Positions 8,661 through 16,605 of a DNA stretch of 35,171 nt are shown piece by piece (positions within the stretch are counted from its first letter, which is position 1; each line of letters begins with the position of its first letter). The DNA is from Limnochordales bacterium. Lineage in GTDB: Bacteria > Bacillota > Limnochordia > Limnochordales > DUMU01. Position numbers and translations under genes: made by a program. The notes beneath the pieces were generated by a model. The model was given only the letters and a program-made list of their open reading frames with translations, searched no databases and was not told where the DNA came from. The stretch is taken from assembly GCA_014896315.1 (NCBI GenBank), contig JADBKP010000014.1, positions 1 to 35,171 on the forward strand, written 5' to 3'.

Positions 8661-9539
8661 GTGCGAGACAGCATGGATCACCTGATTGATGCTGATACGG
8701 GGACGAGCCCGGCTGAACGTGACGCTTCTCCCCTGCTGACCGTTGCCGGGCTCAGCAAGCGGTACAACGGGGCGTTTGCGCTCACGGACGTCTCCTTTGC
8801 CCTCTACCCGGGCGAGATCGTCGCCCTGCTCGGACCCAACGGGGCAGGGAAGACCACCACCCTCAAACTCGTGGCTGGTCTGCTGCAGCCCGACGCGGGT
8901 ACGATCAGCGTCGCGGGGGTCGCACACCGTTCAGAAGCTGCCCGGAATGCCCTTGCCTACATTCCCGAACAGCCCGCCCTCTTCGAACTGCTGACCGTCT
9001 GGGAACACCTGGCTTTCACCGCCCAGGCTTACTCGCTCCGCAGCTGGGAGGAGCGGGCTCTGCAACTGCTGCACCGTTTTGAACTGTTCTCGAAACGCTA
9101 TGAGATCGTGGCCTCGCTCTCCAAAGGGATGCGCCAGAAAGTGATGATCGCTTGCGCCCTGCTGCGGTCGGCGTCAGTCTTCCTTTATGATGAGCCAGTG
9201 GTCGGTCTCGATCCCGCCGGCACGGCGGAGCTGATTGGTGCCATCCGTGAACAGGCAGCGGCCGGAGCGGCCGTTCTGGTCTCGACCCACCAGCTGTCGC
9301 TAGCGGAGCGGCTCTGCCACCGGGTGTTAGTCCTGCAGGCCGGGCGGCTGGTGGCGGCCGGTAAACTGGATGAGTTGCGGCGGCAGCTGGCGCTGGAAGG
9401 GCGTGCTTCCCTCGAGGACGTGTTCTTTGCCTTGTTGGCCGGCGCGAGTCCTCGGTCCGGGGAGTCCGGGGAGTCCGGGGAGTCCCGGGAGGATGGTGAC
9501 GCCCGTGCCGGGCGCGGAGAGGCAGAGGAGGGGCCCTGA
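8661..9539 (+). CDS. ABC transporter ATP-binding protein
   Basis: A 292-residue ATPase with Walker A GPNGAGKTT, signature LSKGM, Walker B VFLYDEPVVGLDP and switch His in VSTHQL. The C-terminal part ends the conserved fold at EDVFFALLAGA and then has a low-complexity tail with three GES units. The chosen start is GTG at 8661 because GGAGGG lies seven bases upstream; an ATG at 8673 is an alternative. The stop overlaps the start of the next gene by one base (TGATG), so the two should be coupled. It belongs to the exporter-type ABC ATPases that pair with large ABC-2 like membrane subunits. Confidence 0.92.
   Translation: MRDSMDHLIDADTGTSPAERDASPLLTVAGLSKRYNGAFALTDVSFALYPGEIVALLGPNGAGKTTTLKLVAGLLQPDAGTISVAGVAHRSEAARNALAYIPEQPALFELLTVWEHLAFTAQAYSLRSWEERALQLLHRFELFSKRYEIVASLSKGMRQKVMIACALLRSASVFLYDEPVVGLDPAGTAELIGAIREQAAAGAAVLVSTHQLSLAERLCHRVLVLQAGRLVAAGKLDELRRQLALEGRASLEDVFFALLAGASPRSGESGESGESREDGDARAGRGEAEEGP
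9455..9490 (+). repeat. 9-base tandem repeat in ABC ATPase tail
   Basis: Four tandem copies of GTCCGGGGA (the last with one change, GTCCCGGGA). They encode SGE/GES repeats near the C-terminus of the ATPase. Such in-frame repeats can change copy number without breaking the frame. Confidence 0.9.
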
Positions 9540-11251
9540 TGCGGACGGTACTGCTTCTCGCTTACCTCACGACGAAAGCCAGGATCAGACACTGGTTCGG
9601 GAATCCCCGGCGGGCGGTGGTGGTGCTGACCGGGCTCGGCCTGCTCTCAGGCTTTATCCTTTGGTTTGTCCTGGCCGATCCGCAGTTTGCCGGGGTGGGC
9701 GCCCTGTGGGGCGCTTCCTCCGTTGCTGCCTGGCCGGCAGAGGCCGTAACCGGGATGCTCCTCTTGTACTTTGGTATCCCCCTGGCTTTGACCTTTCTCA
9801 GTAGCGCGGGTGGAGCTCCGTTTTACCTCGACTCGTCCATGTCATACTGGCTGGCGCTATCGCCTGTTTCCGAACGGGCGATAGCTTCCTTCTATTTCTT
9901 CTCGGGCCTGATTCCGAGCGGCGTGACAGCGGCCGTCTTCACTCCGCTCGTCACCGGTTCACAGGCGGGTGTGGCGCAGCCCATTTGGTCGGCTTGGCTG
10001 GCCCTCTTCAGCGTCTCGCTCTGGGTGAAGTGCCTCTCCTACCTGCTGTATTTCCGCCGTGCCCGCCGCCCCGGCTCCCCACCACCCGCACAACGGTTAT
10101 CGCTAGACCACCTGCCTACCGCTGCAGGGAAAACGGTGGCTCGCGGGAAGTCACCCGCTCAAGGGAAAACGGCTGCTCAAGGGAGCACGGCCGCCGACCC
10201 GCTGCTACTTGCCCTGGTTGCGGCCATCCTGGTAGTGGCTGTGGTCGGTACGGTGCGGGCGGGTGGGGTGGCCCAGTTTGTGACAGCTTTAGGAGATCTG
10301 CCACCCTGGAACTGGCTGCGGCATCTACTGGCCGGCCAGGGTCGGGGACTTGCGAATCAGGCGGGTAACATTTCTACTGACTTGCTGGCTATTCTCGCTC
10401 TGGATACGCTCGCAGCCGCAGCCGTTGTCTGGCAGGCCCGGGGGTTCATGCCCGACCTGTTGGAGCGGTCCGAGCAGCAGGAGAAGCTGGTGCAATATGC
10501 CACCCAGGCCAACCCCGAAGCACTCATCGCGACGTGGTACAGGGTGCGCGGTGGCGAGCCACCGCTACGCCCGCGCGCGTCCGGACCGTGGGCCCTCTCC
10601 TGGGTGGTGGGAGTCAGCCGGCTGCGGTTTTTGCGGGCTGCCTGGAAAGCGAGTCTCTTCGGATGGGTGGTTTCGACGGCGCTAATGGCCTGGGGACTCG
10701 GCTATCTGGTTCGTACTAATTGGGTGAGTCCGGCCCTGCTGCCGCTACTTCCGGCTATGGGGGTTATCCTGAGTTCGGGCCAGTTGGTGCTGGTGGCAGT
10801 GCAGCAGCCCTCGATCTATCTGATTCCCGGATCGGGTTTTCACCGTCTGGCAGCCTTGACCCTGCCTTTGGCGGTGGAAAATGCGGGCAAGATGGCAGTT
10901 CAGTGGGCGGTGGTTGCGGTCTGGCTGCATCTGTCGCCGGCACTCCTGCTTGCCGGGGAGGGTGTGATGATAGCTGCAGCGTTGCTGCAAGCCGGAATGG
11001 CGGCCTGGCGGATCAGCTTTCTCCGTTCGTTCTGGGGCAGGTTCTATGTAAGTTGGGGGATTTCCGGGCTCGCAGCCCTGGTCGTGGCCGCACCCGTGTT
11101 CGTGATATGTGAAATGCTGGACGGGAGCGGTCTTGTGTACGAAGTCGCGGGTGGGCTCGGGGCCGGCAGCCTTACCGTCTTGCTGGCTCTGTTGATCGCC
11201 CTGGGGTTGACCTGGGTGGCAGGTTCCCGGCTTGGCCTGTCTGATATTTAA
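9539..11251 (+). CDS. ABC exporter membrane protein
   Basis: A 570-residue polytopic membrane protein, one base overlapping the ATPase gene upstream. Hydrophobic segments occur at about residues 30-50, 65-95, 115-140 and 145-170, then again across residues 220-245 and through most of residues 350-565. A hydrophilic Gly/Lys/Ala linker at about residues 195-222 carries three related units (ARGKSP, AQGKTA, AQGSTA) and separates two membrane halves. Architecture and coupling identify it as the permease of the pair. It resembles the large, poorly characterised ABC-2 like permeases of Bacillota, not a sugar permease, so it is unlikely to serve the downstream binding protein. The substrate is unknown. 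Confidence 0.8.
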   Translation: MRTVLLLAYLTTKARIRHWFGNPRRAVVVLTGLGLLSGFILWFVLADPQFAGVGALWGASSVAAWPAEAVTGMLLLYFGIPLALTFLSSAGGAPFYLDSSMSYWLALSPVSERAIASFYFFSGLIPSGVTAAVFTPLVTGSQAGVAQPIWSAWLALFSVSLWVKCLSYLLYFRRARRPGSPPPAQRLSLDHLPTAAGKTVARGKSPAQGKTAAQGSTAADPLLLALVAAILVVAVVGTVRAGGVAQFVTALGDLPPWNWLRHLLAGQGRGLANQAGNISTDLLAILALDTLAAAAVVWQARGFMPDLLERSEQQEKLVQYATQANPEALIATWYRVRGGEPPLRPRASGPWALSWVVGVSRLRFLRAAWKASLFGWVVSTALMAWGLGYLVRTNWVSPALLPLLPAMGVILSSGQLVLVAVQQPSIYLIPGSGFHRLAALTLPLAVENAGKMAVQWAVVAVWLHLSPALLLAGEGVMIAAALLQAGMAAWRISFLRSFWGRFYVSWGISGLAALVVAAPVFVICEMLDGSGLVYEVAGGLGAGSLTVLLALLIALGLTWVAGSRLGLSDI

Positions 11252-11329
11252 AGTCTATGGCGACCATCATAGGAATATCGACAATATCGTCGAATGACGC
11301 GAGGAATAGTGCTGAAAGGAAGGTGTACC

Positions 11330-12673
11330 ATGAGGCGTCTCCAGTTCATAGGGTTCGTGTCGTTGTTCGCGGTCATTTATCTGATGATCGCGTGTACGGC
11401 TGCGAGAGTATCGGCCCAACCGACTTCCAGTACGCCCGTAACCATCACGCTTTTCTTGGACCAACGAGACGTTCCCACCATGAACTGGTTCAAGGACACC
11501 GCCAAACGTTTCGAGGAAGGCCATCCCGGTATCAAAGTCGAGATCATCACCAGCGCAGGTTCGAACTACATGACCAAGCTGACAACTCTCTGGGCGACGG
11601 GCATGCCGCCGGATATTTGGGGGCAGGCCGGGACGGGGCATGGGTGGCAAAAGCAGGGGTGGTTGCTGGACCTGACGCCGTATGTTCAAAAAGATCTGGC
11701 TGAACTGGACGTGAAAGACTTCTTGCCGTTTGCCTGGCAGTCGGCGCAGCGGGATGGCAAGGTGTGGGGGCTGCCTGCTATCAGCACTGCTTCGCCGGTA
11801 TTCTACAACGCCGATATGTTCGAGGAACGGGGTGTCGTGGTGCCGCCCCATGTCTGGTCGGACAAGGGTTGGACGTGGCAGGACATGGTAGCTGCAGCCC
11901 GCAAGTTGACGGTAGCTAAGCCGGACGGGCGGCTGCAGCAGGCGGGAGTAGGGATCGATACCGACCCCATCGGGTACATCACTTTCTCTTACACCTGGGG
12001 AGCGGATTGGTTCGACGAGGATGCGTATCGCACGGGAAAGGTGAGCAGAGTTCTGATTGACAGCGACAAGAACAAGCGGGCCTGGCGCGAAGTACGGGCG
12101 CTGGCATGGGAGCACCACGTGGCGGCGCGGCCGACGGACGGATTCGACGCCTGGAGCGGGTTCCAGGGTGGCAAGGTGGGCATGCACCTGGGGGCTTCCC
12201 CCTGGGTAGTCATGGGGAAGCGGAACGTTTTGCGGTTTCGCTGGGGCATGGCGGCCCAGCCCATGGGTGAGGATCGGACGAGTATCGTCTACACTGACCT
12301 CTGGTTCGTGGGAGCGAAAACCAAACATCCCCGCGAGGCCTGGGAGTTCGTCAAGTACTTGGCCAGTCCCGAAGTCCAAAAGAGCTATGTCGCCATCGCA
12401 GATCTGCCGCCGGCACGAATCTCTGCTCTCGGGCCATATATGCAGCGGATGGCTGAGTTCTCCCGTTTCCAATCTGCCCAGGACATCTTGCTGGCTTTCA
12501 TGGGAGGCCAGCAATACGGACGGCTGCTGTGGCTTTCGGTTATCGATGCGTCCGACCAGTTAGCCGCTCTGATCAATCCCCGGTTGCAGGACATCGTCGC
12601 CAACCGTATGGGTGTGGAGGAGGGGTTGACGAAGGCGGCCGAATCAGTACGTGCCTATCTCAAGATGAACTGA
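11330..12673 (+). CDS. Family 1 extracellular solute-binding protein (sugar type), orphan
   Basis: A 447-residue binding protein. The start is ATG at 11330, with GAAAGGAAGG just upstream; an upstream in-frame ATG at 11294 lacks a ribosome site. The N-terminus is a signal peptide (basic MRR, then a hydrophobic core). It ends either at the possible lipobox MIAC, which would make it a lipoprotein, or at the VSAQ signal-peptidase I site. The mature part has the usual family-1 features: RFEEGHPGIKVEIITSAG, GMPPDIWGQ, GWLLDLTPYV, DGKVWGLPA, a middle FYNADMFEERG and the late EAWEFVKYLASPEVQ. It should capture an oligosaccharide or sugar outside the cell for an ABC importer, but no permease gene is next to it. 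It follows the exporter operon after about 80 bases and probably has its own promoter. Confidence 0.9.
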   Translation: MRRLQFIGFVSLFAVIYLMIACTAARVSAQPTSSTPVTITLFLDQRDVPTMNWFKDTAKRFEEGHPGIKVEIITSAGSNYMTKLTTLWATGMPPDIWGQAGTGHGWQKQGWLLDLTPYVQKDLAELDVKDFLPFAWQSAQRDGKVWGLPAISTASPVFYNADMFEERGVVVPPHVWSDKGWTWQDMVAAARKLTVAKPDGRLQQAGVGIDTDPIGYITFSYTWGADWFDEDAYRTGKVSRVLIDSDKNKRAWREVRALAWEHHVAARPTDGFDAWSGFQGGKVGMHLGASPWVVMGKRNVLRFRWGMAAQPMGEDRTSIVYTDLWFVGAKTKHPREAWEFVKYLASPEVQKSYVAIADLPPARISALGPYMQRMAEFSRFQSAQDILLAFMGGQQYGRLLWLSVIDASDQLAALINPRLQDIVANRMGVEEGLTKAAESVRAYLKMN

Positions 12674-12727
12674 GATACGCACATCGACCGAACGGATCAG
12701 AGTATCCGTTGGCCCTGGGGCCTGCGC

Positions 12728-12789
12728 AGACGGGTGGCCTGTTGTTGACCGGGACCGGTTGAACGGTCAGGTGAGAAGGCCACCCGTCT
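12728..12789. terminator. Long hairpin between convergent genes
   Basis: AGACGGGTGGCCT at 12728-12740 is the exact inverse complement of AGGCCACCCGTCT at 12777-12789. The 36-base interior contains its own GACCG/CGGTC pairing. It lies between the convergent solute-binding protein and regulator-hydrolase genes, so it probably stops transcription from both sides. The T tracts are weak. Confidence 0.55.
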
Positions 12790-12806
12790 TGTTGCCGGCC
12801 GAAATG

Positions 12807-14510
12807 TCACGCTTGGGAAGGCAGCGGAGCCCAGCGGCAGGTGCGGTTCACCAGATCGTCGAGGGTGAGCTCCTCCATACCCACGACCCAGCTTTGCATC
12901 CGGTCTCCGAGGGGCTCACGCCAGGCAGACGGGATACCGGCCGTACCGACCAGTACTCCGGCGATCGCTCCGGCCTGGCCGGCGGTGCAGTCCGTGTCGC
13001 CGCCGCACATGGTTGTAATACAGATGGTGCGGCCGAAGTCGCCGCGACCAAACCAAAGGCCGATGATGACGGCCGGGATGTTGGACAGGGTGTGCACCCA
13101 ATGGTAGCGTGCCACCCAATTGGGGGCGATTTTGGCCCAGGCTTCTTGCCAGTTGGACGACTTCGTGCAAGCGGCAACCGTCTCGCGGACGGCCCGGGCG
13201 AAGAGGCTGCCTGCCGGGACGTACTTCAGGGCCTGCTCGATGAGGTCAGGTACCTCGGGGTGCCCGTAGGCCAGACTGACCATGACCGCATTGAAGACCT
13301 CGCCGTACATGCCTTCCCGTACATGGGAAACCAGGGCATCCCGCCAGGCCAGTGTCGCAGCACGTTCAGGAGAGAGGGGAGCGACGAAGCCGCAGACTTC
13401 TCCCCGCATCTGTGCACCGATCCATTCGGCATAAGGATTGTTGAGCCAGGCAGACAAGGGTGGGAGGATTCCTTGCTGCATATTGCGGATGGCCATCTCT
13501 TCTGCAGTGCAGGCTACGGGGATTCTTTCCACCCATTCGAGTCCCAGGTCCTGGCTGGTTGGTTCACCGGCGGTTCTTTCCATGGCAGCCAAGAAGGTGA
13601 GTTCGTAGGCGGTATCATCGTTGAAAGTGTCTGGCCGGCGAAGGTACCCTTTGACCTCGCCATACTCCTGCAAAATCTTATCCTTGGGCCAGCCTTCGAC
13701 CGGCGTCCCCAGTGCCCCCCCGATCATCTTGCCCAGCCAACCCGCCCGCGTCCTGTCCTCGTACTCAGCACGGGATAACCGTGGCTTGGACTGTGGGGAG
13801 TGCTCAACCTGCAGTACCGGCTCTCGTGGCCATGCGGTTACGGTAGCGGCTAACCCCCGCCAGGTGGTGGGCCGTTCGGGGTCGTCATTTGTCTCAAGCC
13901 GTGTGAGAAGCCGCGCGTCGTCCTCCAGGCCGGGCAAGAGCGGCGCGGGGCCGTGGCGCTGGCGCAGGGCATGACGAATCAGCGCGATCTGCCGCCACAA
14001 GCGGCCGGCGTCGTCATCAGCCAGGGCTCTTTGCCCCTCTTGCACCAGGGGCTCGAGGTCTGTAGTGTCGTGACCGAGTTCACGCAGAGCCCGCAGCGTG
14101 TCCCCGATGTGAAAGATCCATTGGCGGCGTGCTTCCTCCCGCCAGGCTACCTTTGCTTGATCTTGTGCCACGGCTTTCTCTCCTCCCAATATGCGGCGTA
14201 GCGTGACCTGGGTGCCACCCGGGTTACCCACCAGGGCGTTGCGCAGGTGCTGCGGCAGTTTCCCGGCCAGCAGTATCAACGAATCTGGATCAGGATGGTG
14301 GAAGTAAGCGGCCAGGCGGCGAACCAAGGCTTCCGAAGGTCGCTCTACTTCCCGTTCCAGCTGGCTCAAGTACACGTAGTGAACACCGAGCTCTGCGGCC
14401 AGCTTGCGCAGGCTGAGCTTGTGAGCTTTACGTTGTTCCCGCAGCCATACCCCGAAACTCGTTGATGCTGTAGTGGGCGGCTGCGGCTCATGGCCGTACG
14501 AGATCGCAAT
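12807..14510 (-). CDS. XRE-type HTH fused to ADP-ribosylglycohydrolase (DraG/ARH family)
   Basis: The frame encodes, in order: an XRE/Cro helix-turn-helix at about residues 20-70 (VWLREQRKAHKLSLRKLAAE, then VYLSQLER), a helical linker, and from about residue 245 an ADP-ribosylglycohydrolase domain. The metal-binding signatures are visible: RTRAGWLGKMIGGALG, FNDDTAYE at about 296 and GGDTDC at about 503 followed by AGAIAGVLVG. Members of this family remove ADP-ribose from proteins or small molecules using two Mg ions. The fusion suggests a DNA-binding protein whose C-terminal domain binds or cleaves an ADP-ribose-like or sugar signal. The full HTH needs sequence upstream of the first GTG at 14373-14375. 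In the HTH frame there is no ATG/GTG/TTG; ATT at 14508-14510 after GGAGAGG is the best start, while an ATG at 14489-14491 is out of frame, so a frameshift is possible. Divergent from a solute-binding protein gene. Confidence 0.82.
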   Translation of the reverse strand: MAISYGHEPQPPTTASTSFGVWLREQRKAHKLSLRKLAAELGVHYVYLSQLEREVERPSEALVRRLAAYFHHPDPDSLILLAGKLPQHLRNALVGNPGGTQVTLRRILGGEKAVAQDQAKVAWREEARRQWIFHIGDTLRALRELGHDTTDLEPLVQEGQRALADDDAGRLWRQIALIRHALRQRHGPAPLLPGLEDDARLLTRLETNDDPERPTTWRGLAATVTAWPREPVLQVEHSPQSKPRLSRAEYEDRTRAGWLGKMIGGALGTPVEGWPKDKILQEYGEVKGYLRRPDTFNDDTAYELTFLAAMERTAGEPTSQDLGLEWVERIPVACTAEEMAIRNMQQGILPPLSAWLNNPYAEWIGAQMRGEVCGFVAPLSPERAATLAWRDALVSHVREGMYGEVFNAVMVSLAYGHPEVPDLIEQALKYVPAGSLFARAVRETVAACTKSSNWQEAWAKIAPNWVARYHWVHTLSNIPAVIIGLWFGRGDFGRTICITTMCGGDTDCTAGQAGAIAGVLVGTAGIPSAWREPLGDRMQSWVVGMEELTLDDLVNRTCRWAPLPSQA

Positions 14511-14530
14511 CTACCTCTCCTGCAGGTGTT

Positions 14531-14590
14531 TACTATACTTTTCGCCGCGCGGTAGGAATCTCCTTTGTAGTGTAGAATACCCTACACTAA
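14531..14590. promoter_or_regulatory. Palindromic operator candidate in divergent promoter region
   Basis: TAGTGTAG at 14568-14575 and CTACACTA at 14582-14589 form a perfect 8-base inverted repeat with a 6-base centre, the size of an XRE-family operator. TAGAAT inside it (14573-14578) could be the -10 of the plus-strand binding-protein gene, and TATAGT on the minus strand (14532-14537) the -10 of the regulator-hydrolase gene. The simplest reading is that the fusion protein controls both genes from here. The -35 elements are not clear. Confidence 0.5.
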
Positions 14591-14642
14591 AGGGAGAGAG
14601 CAAGCCCGTTTGCGCCGGGATAAAGCAAGGAGGTCAGGCAGC

Positions 14643-15983
14643 ATGCAGGTAAATGGACAAACATCGTGGCGGCATCACGCTTGGCGTTTGATTCGTAAGG
14701 GGTTCTTGGTTTCGTGCGTGTTGCATTTGTTGGCAGCGGGCATGCTTCCGGCAAGCCCGGCAGCAGCTGCATCCGGACCGGTGGTGCTTCGCGTGGTTTC
14801 GGTGGCCGACCCCGGCGAAAACGAAATCCGCCAGGAGATCGCCCGCATGTTTGAGAAGCTGCACCCGAATATCAAAGTTCAACTGCTGCCCGTCTCCAAC
14901 CGCGTAACCGAACAGCTGGTGCGAATTGCCGGTGGCGACCCGCCTGACGTGCTCTACCTGAACCCCGGATTTTTTCAGTCCTTCGTACGCCAGGGCATCC
15001 TGCTGGACCTGACCCCCTACGTCCGGCGCGATGGCCTGGACATGAGCAAGCTGTACTCATCGTTTGTGCAGCAACTGCAAAACGACGGCAAGCTCTATGC
15101 CATGCCCTTCGAAGTAACGTCTATCGCCATGCTCTACAACCAGACTGCTTTCGATGAAGTAGGACTTCCGTTTCTTCCAACCCGGTGGAACGACGACAGG
15201 TGGACATGGAAGACGCTGGTGGAGTATGGACGGAAACTGACCAGGGATAGAAATGGTGACGGCAGGATAGACCAGTGGGCGATAGGCCTCGTTCTTGGTG
15301 CCCTTGACCAGATCACATATCCGTTTGTCTTCCAGAATGGTGGCAAGATCTTTGACGACAAGACCAATCGCTTTCTTCTCAACTCAAAGGAAAGCGTGGA
15401 GGCACTCCAGTGGATCGCCGATTTGATCAACAAAGAAAAGATCGCACGCGCGCCAATATGGGGTGGTGACGCTTTCCTCAATGAACAGGTAGCGATGTTT
15501 CCATATGGCAGATGGCTGAAGCAGTTCCAGTCGGCCAAATTCGCCTGGAATGCCGCCCCCCTGCCAAAGCAACGACAGGCGGCCACCATGATCGTCTGGC
15601 TGGCATACGGGATTGCTGCCAATTCACCTCACAAGGAAGAAGCCTGGGAGTTCTTGAAGTTCCTCATCTCTCCGGAAGTGCAAGTGCTCAACACAGCGCG
15701 TGGTCAGGCTCTTTCAGCTCTACCGCAACTGGAGGAGCATGCTTTGTTACAGAACGCGCCGCCGCGCGGTCACTACCAGGTCTTTGCCGGCGGCATTCCC
15801 TTTGCTCAACCGGTGCCGTACGCAGATAATGATGCCGCGGTTTCGGGCGAGATCTGGAACGCGCTCTATCCTGTTTGGTTGGGTAGGCGGAGCGCTCAGG
15901 AGGCAATGGATAGCATCGCCTCGAAAGTCGAAAGTCTGCTTGCGGAAAGCAAGAAGGGGATGGTCTCTCCCACGACGAAGTAA
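14643..15983 (+). CDS. Family 1 extracellular solute-binding protein (sugar type), orphan
   Basis: A 446-residue binding protein. The start is ATG at 14643, with a full AAGGAGGT at 14627-14634. It has a long basic N-terminus (about 20 residues), a hydrophobic core and a PASPAAAASG cleavage region, so it should be secreted. Family features are ARMFEKLHPNIKVQLLP, GGDPPDVLYLNPGF, GILLDLTPYV, DGKLYAMPFE, a MLYNQTAFDEVGL segment and the C-terminal EAWEFLKFLISPEVQ. A DRNGDGRIDQW loop near residues 200-210 has the spacing of an EF-hand calcium loop, known in some binding proteins. No permease or ATPase is nearby. It is transcribed away from the XRE-glycohydrolase gene across the palindrome at 14568-14589, so that protein is the likely regulator. 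Confidence 0.92.
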   Translation: MQVNGQTSWRHHAWRLIRKGFLVSCVLHLLAAGMLPASPAAAASGPVVLRVVSVADPGENEIRQEIARMFEKLHPNIKVQLLPVSNRVTEQLVRIAGGDPPDVLYLNPGFFQSFVRQGILLDLTPYVRRDGLDMSKLYSSFVQQLQNDGKLYAMPFEVTSIAMLYNQTAFDEVGLPFLPTRWNDDRWTWKTLVEYGRKLTRDRNGDGRIDQWAIGLVLGALDQITYPFVFQNGGKIFDDKTNRFLLNSKESVEALQWIADLINKEKIARAPIWGGDAFLNEQVAMFPYGRWLKQFQSAKFAWNAAPLPKQRQAATMIVWLAYGIAANSPHKEEAWEFLKFLISPEVQVLNTARGQALSALPQLEEHALLQNAPPRGHYQVFAGGIPFAQPVPYADNDAAVSGEIWNALYPVWLGRRSAQEAMDSIASKVESLLAESKKGMVSPTTK

Positions 15984-16020
15984 GGCCTCGGGCTCGGTTG
16001 TTGGTGACAAAAGCAACCAC

Positions 16021-16051
16021 ACCGGAGGCTTCCGGATCGGGAGTCTCCGGT
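16021..16051 (+). terminator. Weak hairpin after the second binding protein gene
   Basis: ACCGGAG at 16021-16027 pairs with CTCCGGT at 16045-16051, 38 bases after the stop codon. A T-rich but interrupted stretch follows. It is a possible terminator for the binding-protein gene. Confidence 0.3.
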
Positions 16052-16067
16052 GATTCAGTTTCATAGC

Positions 16068-16376
16068 GGCTTGACGGACGAGAACGAGCGCGTGCATCTG
16101 GGAGGGTTCCCGGCCTGCTGCGCGGCTTGTGTGGGGTGTGGGTGGAAGAGTTCGACGTGCTGCCTCCCGGGCAACTAACCGCGGTTCGCGTGTGTGAACC
16201 TCGCGGGATGCTGGCGGGGAAGTACAAGGCTGAACTGTGGTGTGATGTCATCCACTCGGAAGGCGTCCGCGTACTGGCCACCTTTGGCGCCGACTATTAC
16301 GCCGGCATGCCCGCGTTGACCGAGAACCTGGTGGGCAAAGGCCGTGTAATCCCCGTGGGCACCGCGTCGGGTGGCT
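16068..16376 (+). pseudogene. GH42 beta-galactosidase fragment
   Basis: Two adjoining frames give about 100 residues that read as the trimerisation domain of family 42 beta-galactosidases: GLTDENERVHLGGFP in one frame, then after a one-base loss near 16110 LLRGLCGVWVEEFDVLPPGQ and KAELWCDVIHSEGVRVLATF up to GKGRVIPVGTA. The catalytic TIM barrel is absent, and no start lies upstream. This is a decayed remnant. GH42 enzymes cleave beta-galactosides and commonly sit beside sugar ABC importers, which agrees with the binding proteins next to it. The roughly 90 bases that follow (to 16465) keep an open frame (VLDAPELLVDANLG) that I cannot assign. Confidence 0.7.
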
Positions 16377-16474
16377 GGCGTCGGTCCAAGGGGTCGCGCA
16401 GGTGCTCGACGCGCCGGAACTGCTGGTGGATGCGAACCTGGGCAGGTCCCTGCGGTCGGTGGGTATCCGGATCC

Positions 16475-16605
16475 TTAGATTCCTTATCTCACCGGAAGTG
16501 CAAGTGCTCGGCACCGCGCACCGCAGAGATCTGGAGCTTCTCTCGCCCTCGTGCCTCATGGTATACTTGCAGTCGACCGGCGCGATTTGCTGGACCATGT
16601 GGTAA
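16475..16605 (+). pseudogene. C-terminal fragment of a third solute-binding protein
   Basis: The frame RFLISPEVQVLGTAHRR repeats the FLISPEVQVLNTARG segment of the binding protein encoded just upstream. Eighteen bases are identical (CCGGAAGTGCAAGTGCTC at 16492-16509 and 15672-15689). No other part of a binding protein is present, so this is a scar from a duplicated or recombined gene. A stop closes the frame at 16603-16605, immediately before the CRISPR leader. Confidence 0.6.

Noticed and set aside
11255-11300. Operator like that at 14568 before the first binding-protein gene
   Set aside because: The region has AATATCGAC/AATATCGTCG partial repeats but no match to the TAGTGTAG palindrome, so shared control of both binding proteins is not supported.
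12759-13778. Plus-strand frame of 339 codons
   Set aside because: It is antisense to the ADP-ribosylglycohydrolase domain, whose motifs are clear on the minus strand.
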